Origin: Coprococcus comes ATCC 27758
Lineage (GTDB): Bacteria; Bacillota; Clostridia; Lachnospirales; Lachnospiraceae
NCBI RefSeq assembly: GCF_025149785.1
Contig: NZ_CP102277.1
Location: 992,001-1,056,000, forward strand
Direction: 5' to 3'
Length of the DNA: 64,000 nucleotides
Position numbers and translations under genes: made by a program. This document shows positions 1 to 8,809 of the stretch, one piece after another (position 1 is the stretch's first letter; the number at the start of each line of letters is the position of its first letter). The notes beneath the pieces are model-generated. The model had not been told where the DNA came from and made no database searches. It worked only from the letters and a program-made list of their open reading frames with translations.

Positions 1-902
1 TTTTCGACATCCAGATCAAGGCATGTGCAGGCGGACACAGCGGATACGTAGAGATCGCAGGTTTTCACACCAATGTGATCTGTGTAAAGAAAGATGATGA
101 GATCATCAGAGAAAAAGCATATGAAGAGCAGGGATCCAGCTGTGCGACGGACCGTTCTCTTCTGACTGTGGAGAAGATCATTGAATTCGCAGACTGCGTA
201 GACGTTGCAGACGTAGAGGAAGTTCTGCAGAGACAGATTGATTATAACTGGGCAATTGCCGAAGAGGGCATGACAGGAAACTGGGGAGCTGCCATTGGAA
301 AGACTTTGATGGAAGCATATGGAAACAGTGTACATAACCGTGCGAAAGCGATGGCAGCGGCCGGATCGGATGCAAGAATGAACGGATGTGAACTTCCGGT
401 TGTCATCAATTCGGGAAGCGGTAACCAGGGAATGACAACTTCTCTTCCGGTGATCGTCTATGCAAAAGAGCTGAATGTCTCAAAAGAGATGATGCTCCGC
501 GCGCTGGTTGTGTCAAATCTGATCACAATCCATATGAAGACAGGAATCGGAAGACTGTCTGCATATTGTGGCGCGATCAGTGCAGGATGTGGTGCAGGTG
601 CAGGAATCTGTTATCTGTATGGCGGACGTGCATATGAGATTTCTCATGTAATTGTAAATGCAGTTGCCATTAACTCAGGTGTTGTGTGTGATGGAGCGAA
701 GGCAAGCTGCGCGGCAAAAATCGCATCAGCTGTAGAAGCAGGGCTTCTGGGACTTCAGATGCAGAAAAATGGAAAGCAGTTCTATGGCGGAGACGGACTT
801 GTAGAAAAAGGTGTAGAAAACACGATCCGTAATATTGGAGAGCTTGCAAAGAAGGGAATGCGTGAGACGGATAAAACGATCATCCAGATCATGACAAGAT
901 AA
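1..902 (+). CDS. UPF0597 / L-cysteine desulfidase-like protein (5' partial)
   Basis: The reading frame is open from the first bases of the window (FDIQIKACAGGHSGYVEIAG...), so the N-terminus lies outside; the GTG at 75 is an internal valine, not the start. The visible part has the hallmarks of the UPF0597/YhaM (CyuA-like) family related to the serine dehydratase alpha chain: MTGNWGAAIGKTL, the NSGSGNQG loop and the cysteine-rich YCGAISAGCGAGAG stretch that in this family probably holds an Fe-S cluster. Characterised relatives break L-cysteine to pyruvate, ammonia and sulfide in the cytoplasm; the substrate here is inferred from the family. About 300 residues are visible, so roughly a third of a usual ~430-residue protein is missing. 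A bidirectional terminator follows. Confidence 0.85.
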   Translation, partial: FDIQIKACAGGHSGYVEIAGFHTNVICVKKDDEIIREKAYEEQGSSCATDRSLLTVEKIIEFADCVDVADVEEVLQRQIDYNWAIAEEGMTGNWGAAIGKTLMEAYGNSVHNRAKAMAAAGSDARMNGCELPVVINSGSGNQGMTTSLPVIVYAKELNVSKEMMLRALVVSNLITIHMKTGIGRLSAYCGAISAGCGAGAGICYLYGGRAYEISHVIVNAVAINSGVVCDGAKASCAAKIASAVEAGLLGLQMQKNGKQFYGGDGLVEKGVENTIRNIGELAKKGMRETDKTIIQIMTR

Positions 903-980
903 GAAAAAGAGAAAAGAACTGGTAGAAGAGGCACTTGCATTTAACGGACTTAAGAAAAATATGACTAATATTGAAAAAAT

Positions 981-1020
981 AAAACATCTGCGGTATGCAT
1001 ATCGCAGATGTTTTATTTTT
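981..1020. terminator. bidirectional intrinsic terminator
   Basis: A 12-bp stem (AAAACATCTGCG paired with CGCAGATGTTTT) with a 10-nt loop is flanked by an A-run on the left and a T-run on the right. It can end the + strand desulfidase gene and the convergent M42 peptidase gene. Confidence 0.85.
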
Positions 1021-1042
1021 GAACGTTAGCTATTTATACTTT

Positions 1043-2062
1043 TTATTTTTGAATATACTTCTTCAACAACAAAAGCGTATTCTTTACCCCATCCATATGG
1101 GATCTTTCATAGTTATGTGATGCATACACCCCAGGACCAACCAGACCATGGCGGATATCATATCCTGCCCGAAGAGTTGCCTCTACATCAGAACCGTAAT
1201 GCGGATACACATCGATCGCATAATCCAATCCTTCTTCTTTTGCAGTTTCGGCAAGAGCAGATGTTACGTCGTAGTTGTAAGGACCGCCGGAATCTTTTGC
1301 GCAAATAGATACCATGCGTTCGGTACATCCGAGATCGGATCCGACGCAGCCCATGTCAACAGAAATCATCTCTGTTGTATCTTCGGCAACAAAACTTCCG
1401 CCGTGTCCGACTTCTTCATATACAGTGAAAAGAAGAGAAACTTTGCGGGAAAGCGCAATAGATTCATCTTTTACGCATTTTGCCAGACCGAGAAGGATGG
1501 AAGCAGAAAGCTTGTCATCTAAGAAACGGCTTTTGATATAACCGCTCGGTGTGATCTGGGTACGCGGGTCCATGGCGATGATATCTCCAGGCTGTACGCC
1601 AAGTGAAAGAGTTCCTTCTTTAGTGTCCACATTTTCATCCAGAAGGATTTCCATATTTTCTTCTTTTGTCTCAACAGCAGAATCTGCAACATGAACAGAA
1701 GGTTCAGTATTTAGTACTACACCGGTATAAACGCGTCCGTCGCGTGTGTGGATCGTGCAGTTTTCCCCATCAGCGGTACTCCACTGGTGTCCACCGAGAG
1801 TAGTCGGACGCAGTCTTCCATTTGCTTTGACAGAACGCACCATGGCACCGAGGGTATCAACGTGTGCTGCAAGTACCAGCGGATTCCCCTCTCCGCCGAT
1901 CGTTACGAATACGTTGCCTTTGTTAGAAAGCTGTGGTTCATATCCCATATCTGATAAAGTCTTCATCAGGTATGCAGCCACATCTTTGGTATAACCGGAT
2001 GGGCTTGGAATAGAAGTTAAAGCTTTCAGTTCGTTTCCGATAAATTCAAGATAATTTTGCAT
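1043..2062 (-). CDS. M42 family metallopeptidase (glutamyl aminopeptidase type)
   Basis: Cytoplasmic di-metal aminopeptidase of the M42 (FrvX/PepA/TET) family, which trims N-terminal residues from peptides. Visible motifs, in order: AAHVDTLGAM (first metal ligands), LDDKLSAS (bridging Asp), YEEVGHGGS (catalytic Glu plus metal Glu), SVDMGC, and PHYGSDVEA with the late YASHNYERSHMDGV histidine. All active-site residues appear intact. The start at 2062 (MQNYLEF) is chosen because a GGGGGAA ribosome site lies about 8 nt upstream; a longer frame starting 12 codons earlier lacks one. About 339 residues, normal for the family. Monocistronic, ending at a shared terminator. Confidence 0.9.
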   Translation of the reverse strand: MQNYLEFIGNELKALTSIPSPSGYTKDVAAYLMKTLSDMGYEPQLSNKGNVFVTIGGEGNPLVLAAHVDTLGAMVRSVKANGRLRPTTLGGHQWSTADGENCTIHTRDGRVYTGVVLNTEPSVHVADSAVETKEENMEILLDENVDTKEGTLSLGVQPGDIIAMDPRTQITPSGYIKSRFLDDKLSASILLGLAKCVKDESIALSRKVSLLFTVYEEVGHGGSFVAEDTTEMISVDMGCVGSDLGCTERMVSICAKDSGGPYNYDVTSALAETAKEEGLDYAIDVYPHYGSDVEATLRAGYDIRHGLVGPGVYASHNYERSHMDGVKNTLLLLKKYIQK

Positions 2063-2293
2063 AGAAAATTCCCCCAAAAAATTTATAGTATATATCATAA
2101 TAGTTTAATAGAAGAGGATGGAAAATGCAATATACATTGAAGGATAATTTAAAAAGGTTATAATAATTGATGAAAAAATAGATTTATGATTTATTAAAAA
2201 AGAATCAAATATTGTTTCCGATATATTTGCTGGTGAATTAACCGTATCAGGAGTATAATAGACTTAAAATATTATAGGAGGACAAGTTTAATT

Positions 2294-3646
2294 ATGGGGG
2301 AAACATCAAACGCTAATCTACTGACAACGGGATCTATTCCGAAAAAGATTATTATGTTTGCGATTCCGCTTCTATGGGGGAATTTATTCCAGCAGTTGTA
2401 TAATGTGGCGGATTCGCTGATCGTGGGAAATTTTCTTGGGAATAATGCACTTGCAGCTGTCAGCTCATCAGGGAATCTGATATTCCTGATGGTAGGATTT
2501 TTTGGGGGAATTGGCGTGGGAGCCGGTGTTGTCATTGCGAGGTATTTTGGAGCCGGAGAATATGAGAAGCTGAAAAAAGCAATCCATACGGCACTGGCAT
2601 TTGGTGGCGTATGTGGAATTTTTCTTACGGTTGCCGCGTTGATCCTTGCACCGCAGATTTTAAAACTGATTGGTACGCCGGAAGAGGTACTGCCGAAATC
2701 ACTGGTTTATTTCAGGGTGTATTTTGCAGGTTCACTTGGATTTGTAATTTATAACTTTGGAATGGGGATTTTGCAGTCACTTGGTGACAGTAAGAGTCCG
2801 GTCATCTATCTGATCATTTCAGCGTGTCTGAATGTGATTCTGGATCTGGTGCTGATCGGAGGTTTAGGATTTGGTGTAGGTGCAGCAGCTTTTGCAACGA
2901 TTGTTTCACAGATATTAAGTGCGGTTCTGTGTATCAGAAAACTGCGCAGGGAACCAGAGGCGTTCCGGTTATCTTTTCGTGAACTTCGGATGAATGGGAA
3001 TATGCTGCGGCTGATCGTGGTAAACGGAATACCGGCAGGAATCCAGAATTCCATTATTGCGGTTGCAAATGTATTTGTACAGTCGAATATTAATCAGTTT
3101 GGGGCTCTGGCAATGGCCGGGTGTGGGTCATATTCCAAAATTGAAGGATTTGGATTTATTCCGGTTACCTGCTTCTCACAGGCACTCACGACGTTTATTG
3201 GACAGAATCTGGGAGCAAAAGAGTATGACCGGACAAAAAAAGGGGCATTGTTTGGAACCATTTGTGGAATCGGGATAGCAGAAGTGATCGGAATAGCAGT
3301 TTTTTTCTTTTCACCATACCTGATCGCTGCGTTTGGAGGAGATCAAAAAGCAATTGAATATGGAATTGCAGAGGCACATACGATCGCTCTTTTCTATTGT
3401 CTGCTTGCGTTTTCGCATTGTATGGCAGCAATTCAGAGAGGGGCGGGAAGAAGTATTGTTCCGATGTTTGTTATGATGCTTGTATGGTGCGGAGTCCGGG
3501 TAACCTATATTAGTATTGTTATCAGGATTATTCCGGTGATCAATGTAATCTACTGGGCATATCCACTTACCTGGTTTATCAGTTCGGTGATATTTTTGAT
3601 TCTGTTTCTTAAGACAGACTGGATTCACGGATTAGAGAAACAGTGA
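2294..3646 (+). CDS. MATE family efflux transporter
   Basis: Integral membrane protein of 450 residues with about 12 hydrophobic helices in two homologous halves, typical of MATE (NorM/DinF-like) cation/drug antiporters. It opens with TGSIPKKIIMFAIPLLWGNLFQQLYNVADSLIVGNFLG, the usual N-terminal helix of clostridial MATE proteins. Substrate and coupling ion (Na+ or H+) cannot be read from sequence. AGGAGG at 2276-2281 precedes the ATG, and a TATAAT at 2254-2259 may be its -10 box, but the -35 is poor. A strong terminator follows, so it looks monocistronic. A second, distant MATE gene lies at 24.5 kb. Confidence 0.9.
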   Translation: MGETSNANLLTTGSIPKKIIMFAIPLLWGNLFQQLYNVADSLIVGNFLGNNALAAVSSSGNLIFLMVGFFGGIGVGAGVVIARYFGAGEYEKLKKAIHTALAFGGVCGIFLTVAALILAPQILKLIGTPEEVLPKSLVYFRVYFAGSLGFVIYNFGMGILQSLGDSKSPVIYLIISACLNVILDLVLIGGLGFGVGAAAFATIVSQILSAVLCIRKLRREPEAFRLSFRELRMNGNMLRLIVVNGIPAGIQNSIIAVANVFVQSNINQFGALAMAGCGSYSKIEGFGFIPVTCFSQALTTFIGQNLGAKEYDRTKKGALFGTICGIGIAEVIGIAVFFFSPYLIAAFGGDQKAIEYGIAEAHTIALFYCLLAFSHCMAAIQRGAGRSIVPMFVMMLVWCGVRVTYISIVIRIIPVINVIYWAYPLTWFISSVIFLILFLKTDWIHGLEKQ

Positions 3647-3656
3647 CAGGGCGCAT

Positions 3657-3706
3657 AAAAAAGAAAGCTATACACTACTTATGTAGTGTGCGGCTTTCTT
3701 TTTTTG
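3657..3706. terminator. intrinsic terminator after MATE gene
   Basis: A long stem (AAGAAAGC...TACACTAC with GTAGTGTG...GCTTTCTT, loop TTAT) ends in a T-run. The A-run on the left makes it usable also for the convergent aroA. Confidence 0.85.
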
Positions 3707-3721
3707 TATTTTTTCCTGAAA

Positions 3722-5035
3722 TTACAGGGAAAGGGAATGAAGTTCCGTAAAAAATGAAGGATAAGATACATCTACACACTGACCATCCTGGATTTCAGTA
3801 TTTCCCTCGGCGGCAAGGGCTGCGATGGAAAAGGCCATTGCGATCCGGTGATCCAGATAACTGTTGATCTGTCCTCCATGAACCGGATTACCGCCACGGA
3901 TGATCATGCCGTCGTCGGTTGGTGTTACATCAACGCCCATGGCAAGAAGTCCTTCTGTAGTTGTTTTGATACGGTCAGTCTCTTTGACCTTCAATTCGGC
4001 AGCATCCCTGATGATCGTAGTTCCCTCGGCGAAAGCAGCCATCACTGCAATCATCGGAATCTCATCGATCAGTGTAGGGATGATTGCACCTTCTACGGTG
4101 GTTCCGTGAAGAGCGCTTGTACGTACAAGAAGATCGGCAGTTGGTTCACCACTGTCACAATTTTCGTTTAGATAGGTAATGTCTGCCCCCATTGCCCTGC
4201 ATATTTCAAGGATTCCGGCACGGGTCGGGTTAGTACCTACATTCTTTATCAGAAGTTCAGAACCTGGAACCAGAAGGGCAGCAGCGATGAAGTAAGCAGC
4301 AGAAGAAATATCTCCGGGAACCAGGATCTTCTGTCCGTATAATTCCTCACATGGGAGAATAGATGCAGTTGCACTGCCATCAGAATGTATTTCTGTCTGT
4401 ACGTTGGCACCGAAGCCATTCAGCATCAGTTCTGTATGATTACGGGAAAGTACAGGTTCTGTAACCAGGGTTAATCCGTCTGCATAAAGTCCTGCCAGGA
4501 GTACGGAAGATTTAACCTGAGCAGAAGCTACTTTTGAGTGATAGTGGATTGCGTGCAGGGATGGATTCTGACCGGCAGGAAGCAGGCTGTTGATCAAAAG
4601 TGGTGCGCACCCGTTCCCATTCTGGCTTAAAATATCAGCGCCCATCATCCCAAGAGGCTCCATGATCCTCTTCATCGGGCGGGAGTTCAGAGAAGCATCG
4701 CCGGAAAGAGTGGTGGCAAACGGCTGACCGGAAAGAATACCGGAAATCAGTCTTGTGGTGGTTCCGCTGTTCCCCACATCTAAAAAAGAAGAAGGTTCGG
4801 AAAGTCCGTGAAGACCTTTGCCGTGAACCAGGATACGGTCAGGTGTGTCTTCGATATTGATTCCCATGGCACGAAAGCAGCCGATGGTAGAGAGGCAGTC
4901 GGCGCCGTGAAGAAAATGTGTGATCTCAGTAGTTCCTTTTGCCAGTGCACCGAACATAATAGAACGGTGGGAGATGGATTTATCGCCGGGAACAGATACT
5001 TCCCCGCGAAGCTGTTTAACAGGTTGGATTTGCAT
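3722..5035 (-). CDS. aroA: 3-phosphoshikimate 1-carboxyvinyltransferase (EPSP synthase)
   Basis: Sixth step of the shikimate pathway: joins phosphoenolpyruvate to shikimate 3-phosphate. Motifs seen: VPGDKSISHRS near the N-terminus (substrate-binding Lys), LDVGNSGTTTRLISG, the catalytic LIDEIPMIAVMA Asp/Glu region, LKVKETDRI and the C-terminal DHRIAMAFSIAA. The start at 5035 (MQIQPVKQL) has a GAGAGG ribosome site 12 nt upstream and gives 437 residues, the normal size; longer in-frame starts at 5053 and 5137 only add a non-homologous leader. It lies downstream of tyrA on the same strand, about 250 bp apart with a palindromic repeat between them, so the two probably form one aromatic amino-acid unit. 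Confidence 0.95.
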   Translation of the reverse strand: MQIQPVKQLRGEVSVPGDKSISHRSIMFGALAKGTTEITHFLHGADCLSTIGCFRAMGINIEDTPDRILVHGKGLHGLSEPSSFLDVGNSGTTTRLISGILSGQPFATTLSGDASLNSRPMKRIMEPLGMMGADILSQNGNGCAPLLINSLLPAGQNPSLHAIHYHSKVASAQVKSSVLLAGLYADGLTLVTEPVLSRNHTELMLNGFGANVQTEIHSDGSATASILPCEELYGQKILVPGDISSAAYFIAAALLVPGSELLIKNVGTNPTRAGILEICRAMGADITYLNENCDSGEPTADLLVRTSALHGTTVEGAIIPTLIDEIPMIAVMAAFAEGTTIIRDAAELKVKETDRIKTTTEGLLAMGVDVTPTDDGMIIRGGNPVHGGQINSYLDHRIAMAFSIAALAAEGNTEIQDGQCVDVSYPSFFTELHSLSL

Positions 5036-5204
5036 AATATAGTAACCTCTCATTCGTAAAATTCTATTTTCAAGCATTGTGACCAATTTACACAAAGTTC
5101 TGAAAAGATTTTTTGGACTGTCTTGCAATTCCCGCAATCCTCAAAAACATTCGTAATCCGCTCATTTTTCTTTGAAAAATGGCTACTTACTCATGCTTTT
5201 TGGC

Positions 5205-5276
5205 GGGTCAAGAGGTCAAAAATCCTCTTGCAAGCAAGCTTGCATCGGCTTTCTGACCTTTTGACCCTGGTATCAT
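5205..5276. repeat. dispersed palindromic repeat, copy 1
   Basis: Contains an 18-nt inverted repeat (arms 5205-5222 and 5250-5267, two mismatches, GGGTCAA.AGGTCA core) around a smaller palindrome GCAAGC-AA-GCTTGC. Bases 5217-5276 match 15099-15158 exactly over 60 bp. It sits in the tyrA-aroA gap and could form a structured RNA or act as a partial terminator; it may also be a non-autonomous mobile repeat. Confidence 0.85.
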
Positions 5277-5286
5277 CATTTAATTA

Positions 5287-6384
5287 TTAACGCTCATAAA
5301 CAATATAACGATGCTTCTGCAAAAGTGCTACTGCCTTCTCACAGGAGATGCTGTCATAGAATTCGATGCGGAGTACGCCTTCTTCAAATTCACGGTTATG
5401 AACGATTCCGATGTTCTTAATGCTGAGTGCATTAGAAGCGAGGATGGTCGCAATGGTGGCGATCACACCGGCTTCATCCGGGATGTCACAGTAGATCTCG
5501 AATGCACGCTTGATCGGGCCGGCAGAACCGTTTGGCATGGAATTGCGGTAGTTCCGGGAATGGTCGAACATATCGTAGATTCCCTGGGAGTCTCCGGCAT
5601 CAACCAGTTTTTTCGCTTCATTTAATGTTTCGATATAATTTCCAAGGATCTGGGAAATATTACTCTGATTCTGTGCACAGATATGTTCCCACATGGTCGG
5701 TGAGGAAGAGGCGATTCGCGTAATGTCCTTAAAGCCGCCGGCGGCGAGGGTTTTCATCAGCTCATCCTTGGTGTCGGTGTCTCTGACAAAGTTGACCAGA
5801 CTTGCGGCAATGATATGTGGCAAGTGGCTGATCGTGCCGGTGACGATGTCGTGTTCATGATAATCCAGTACGATTGGAAGTGCACGCAAGGATTCTACGA
5901 AAGATGCGTATGCATCAACCTTTTTTTTCGCTACTTTGGCGGAAGGGGTGAGAACAAAGTAAGCGTTCTCAATCAGGATTGGTTTGGAATTGGCAAAACC
6001 ACTCTTTTCGGAACCGGCCATCGGGTGTCCTCCGATAAAGTAATCCTCCAGTCCCAGCCGGATGATCTCGTCATGGATCGGAGTTTTGACACTTCCGACG
6101 TCAGTCAGGATCATATCATCATGCAGGTAAGGCATCATCTGCTTTAAATATGCAGTGTTGAAAGCGACCGGGGCACATAAGAAGATGTAGTTGCAGCCTC
6201 GGAAATTATCATCGATTGAGGTACAGGCCACATTGATGATGGATTCTTGTGTGGCAAGTGCCAGAGTTTCTCTATTCTTGTCGAAAGCGACAATCTCATA
6301 ATCCGGATAATATCGCCGGATCGCCTTTGCAATAGAGCCCCCAATGAGTCCGAGTCCGATAAATCCGATTTTTTTCTGTTTCAT
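5287..6384 (-). CDS. tyrA: prephenate dehydrogenase with ACT domain
   Basis: NAD(P)-dependent oxidative decarboxylation of prephenate to 4-hydroxyphenylpyruvate, the committed step to tyrosine. N-terminal Rossmann fold with GFIGLGLIGGS, the family motif GGHPMAGSEKSGF with its substrate-contact His near residue 122, an all-helical dimerisation part, and a C-terminal ACT domain from about residue 295 (DEAGVIATIATILASNALSIKNIGI), which usually carries tyrosine feedback control. Length 365 is normal for the ACT-bearing form. The start has GAAAGGAC about 9 nt upstream. First gene of the probable tyrA-aroA unit. Confidence 0.95.
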   Translation of the reverse strand: MKQKKIGFIGLGLIGGSIAKAIRRYYPDYEIVAFDKNRETLALATQESIINVACTSIDDNFRGCNYIFLCAPVAFNTAYLKQMMPYLHDDMILTDVGSVKTPIHDEIIRLGLEDYFIGGHPMAGSEKSGFANSKPILIENAYFVLTPSAKVAKKKVDAYASFVESLRALPIVLDYHEHDIVTGTISHLPHIIAASLVNFVRDTDTKDELMKTLAAGGFKDITRIASSSPTMWEHICAQNQSNISQILGNYIETLNEAKKLVDAGDSQGIYDMFDHSRNYRNSMPNGSAGPIKRAFEIYCDIPDEAGVIATIATILASNALSIKNIGIVHNREFEEGVLRIEFYDSISCEKAVALLQKHRYIVYER

Positions 6385-6503
6385 AATCTTTCGTCCTTTC
6401 GTGATAGTCTACCTTTCATAATATAGGAAAACAGGCTATCTGTCAATAAAGCAATACTTTAAAGTGTAAAAGTGAAAGTTTTTGTTGAAATTCTATAAAA
6501 TAG

Positions 6504-6532
6504 TTGTGTTTTTATAGAAAGTTTAGTACAAT
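6504..6532 (+). promoter_or_regulatory. SigA-type promoter of the EF-G-like gene
   Basis: TTGTGT (6504-6509), a 17-bp spacer and TACAAT (6527-6532), about 37 bp before the chosen start codon. Confidence 0.6.
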
Positions 6533-6568
6533 ATATCCATGAGAAACTTTAGCAAGGAGGCAGCAAGC

Positions 6569-8644
6569 ATGAAGGTTTACAGAACGGATGAAATTAGAAA
6601 CGTGGTCCTTTTAGGACATGGGGGAAGCGGAAAGACCAGTCTGGCAGAAGCGATGGCTTATGTATCTGGAGCAACAAATCGTATGGGATCTGTTGAGAAC
6701 GGTAATACGATCAGTGATTTTGATAAAGAAGAACAGAAACGTAAATTCTCACTTAGCACAAGTCTGATTCCGATTGAATGGGAAAAAGCAAAGATTAATA
6801 TCCTTGATACACCTGGATATTTTGATTTTGTCGGAGAAGTGGAAGAAGCAGTCAGCGCAGCCGATGCAGCTGTTATCGTTGTTTCCGGAAAAGCCGGTGT
6901 GCAGGTAGGAACCGAGAAAGCATGGGAGCTCTGTGATAAGTATAATCTTCCGCGTATGATCTATGTTACTGAGATGGATGTGGATGATGCCAGCTTCCGT
7001 CAGGTTGTTGAAGATCTGACCGCAAGATACGGTAAAGTGATTGCACCACATTTCCAACCGATCCGTGAGAACGAGAAATTAGTAGGTTATGTCAATGTTA
7101 TCAAGAATGCAGGTAGAAGATACACCGGACTTGGACAGAGAGAAGAGTGTGAGATTCCGGATTACTGTCTGCCGAACCTGCAGATTTACAGAGAGAAGCT
7201 TCTTGAAGCAGTGGCAGAGACCAGTGAAGCATTTATGGAACGTTATTTTGAGGGAGATGAATTCTCGGTTGAAGAGATCCGCTCTGCCATGAGAACAGAA
7301 GTTATGGACGGAGATATCGTTCCGGTAGCAATGGGATCCAATGTTCAGGCACAGGGTGTTGCAAACTTACTGTCTGATATCGTAAGATTTTTCCCAAGTC
7401 CGGAATACCGTGAATGCGTAGGCATCAACCGTAAGACCAATGAGATCTTTGAAGCACATCATGATTTTGCAGCCGCAAAGACCGCATATGTATTCAAGAC
7501 CATGGTAGATCCGTTTATCGGAAAATATTCTTTCGTAAAAGTATGTTCCGGTGTATTAAAGGGGGATGATGTCCTTTACAATCCGGAGTCAGATGCAGAA
7601 GCAAAGATCGGCAAGATCTACACCTTATCCGGCAACAAACCGGTAGAAGTTCAGGAACTGTTTGCAGGTGATATCGGAGCGATTGCAAAACTGACAAGTA
7701 CAAAGACAGGGGATACCCTTTCAACAAAAAATACACCGGTATCTTATGGAAGAACCGAATACTCCAAACCGTATACATATATGAAGTATGTAGTGAATAA
7801 CAAAGGTGATGAGGACAAGGTATCACAGGCTCTTGCGAAGATGATGGCAGAGGATGTGACACTGAAAGTGGTAAATGACAGTGAGAACCGCCAGTCACTG
7901 ATTTATGGAATGGGTGACCAGCATCTGGAAGTGACAGCAAGCAAGCTGGCAGAGCGTTACAAAGTCGGAATCAGACTGGAGACACCAAAAGTTGCGTTCC
8001 GTGAGACGATCCGCAAGAACTCGGATGTAGATACCAAGTATAAGAAACAGTCCGGAGGACATGGACAGTATGGACATGTTAAGATGCGTTTTGAACCATC
8101 CGGAGATCTGGATACACCGTATGTATTCCAGGAAGAAGTAGTCGGAGGTGCTGTTCCGAAGAACTACTTCCCGGCGGTTGAAAAAGGATTGCAGGAATCT
8201 GTATTAAAAGGACCTCTCGCCGGATATCCGGTAGTTGGTGTGAAAGCAACTCTGTATGATGGATCTTACCATCCGGTAGATTCTTCTGAAATGGCATTTA
8301 AGACTGCGACGATCCAGGCATTTAAGAAAGGATTTATGGAAGCAGGACCGGTTCTTCTTGAGCCAATCGCATCTGTGAAAGTAACCGTTCCGGATGATTA
8401 TACCGGAGACGTTATGGGAGATCTGAACAAGAGACGTGGCCGTGTTCTTGGAATGAATCCACAGTCAGGCGGATATCAGGTAATTGAAGCGGATGTACCG
8501 ATGACAGGCATGTTTGGATATTGCACAACACTTCGTTCTATGACAGGTGGACGAGGAAGCTATTCGTATGAATTTGCCCGTTATGAACAGGCTCCGGCAG
8601 ATGTACAGGAAAAAGAAATTGAAAAGCGTGCAGCTGAAGAATAA
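6569..8644 (+). CDS. elongation factor G-like GTPase (EF-G paralogue)
   Basis: A 691-residue translational-GTPase family protein with all EF-G domains: G domain, domain II near residues 300-380, and domains III-V ending in the EF-G C-terminal fold (GDVMGDLNKRRGRVLGM). The start at 6569 (MKVYRTDE) follows AAGGAGG by 8 nt. The G-motifs differ from housekeeping EF-G: G1 is GHGGSGKT, G3 is DTPGY (Tyr at the place of the catalytic His, residue 84), and G4 is TEMD (134-137) instead of NKMD. It therefore belongs to the EF-G-like/FusA2 branch rather than the canonical translocase; its role is not established. Monocistronic, with its own promoter and terminator. Confidence 0.85.
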   Translation: MKVYRTDEIRNVVLLGHGGSGKTSLAEAMAYVSGATNRMGSVENGNTISDFDKEEQKRKFSLSTSLIPIEWEKAKINILDTPGYFDFVGEVEEAVSAADAAVIVVSGKAGVQVGTEKAWELCDKYNLPRMIYVTEMDVDDASFRQVVEDLTARYGKVIAPHFQPIRENEKLVGYVNVIKNAGRRYTGLGQREECEIPDYCLPNLQIYREKLLEAVAETSEAFMERYFEGDEFSVEEIRSAMRTEVMDGDIVPVAMGSNVQAQGVANLLSDIVRFFPSPEYRECVGINRKTNEIFEAHHDFAAAKTAYVFKTMVDPFIGKYSFVKVCSGVLKGDDVLYNPESDAEAKIGKIYTLSGNKPVEVQELFAGDIGAIAKLTSTKTGDTLSTKNTPVSYGRTEYSKPYTYMKYVVNNKGDEDKVSQALAKMMAEDVTLKVVNDSENRQSLIYGMGDQHLEVTASKLAERYKVGIRLETPKVAFRETIRKNSDVDTKYKKQSGGHGQYGHVKMRFEPSGDLDTPYVFQEEVVGGAVPKNYFPAVEKGLQESVLKGPLAGYPVVGVKATLYDGSYHPVDSSEMAFKTATIQAFKKGFMEAGPVLLEPIASVKVTVPDDYTGDVMGDLNKRRGRVLGMNPQSGGYQVIEADVPMTGMFGYCTTLRSMTGGRGSYSYEFARYEQAPADVQEKEIEKRAAEE

Positions 8645-8654
8645 GAATAAGGAA

Positions 8655-8682
8655 AAGCCGGGAGAAAATCCCGGTTTTTTCT
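8655..8682 (+). terminator. intrinsic terminator
   Basis: GCCGGGA-GAAA-ATCCCGGT stem followed by six T residues, 10 bp after the EF-G-like stop codon. Confidence 0.85.
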
Positions 8683-8809
8683 ATTGTACTTTCGTGCTAA
8701 AAGTGGTATACATATTATGATGGTGGCAGCTTCGGCTGTCCCATTGGTATTTTATACAATTTTAGTATTAAAGGCTTAGTATTAAGAGCAAAAGTAGAGG
8801 AAAAGAAAA

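Noticed and set aside
8684-8712. TTGTAC-17-TATACA as a trkA promoter
   Set aside because: Only 3 and 4 of 6 consensus matches and about 100 bp from the start codon; too weak to call without transcript data.
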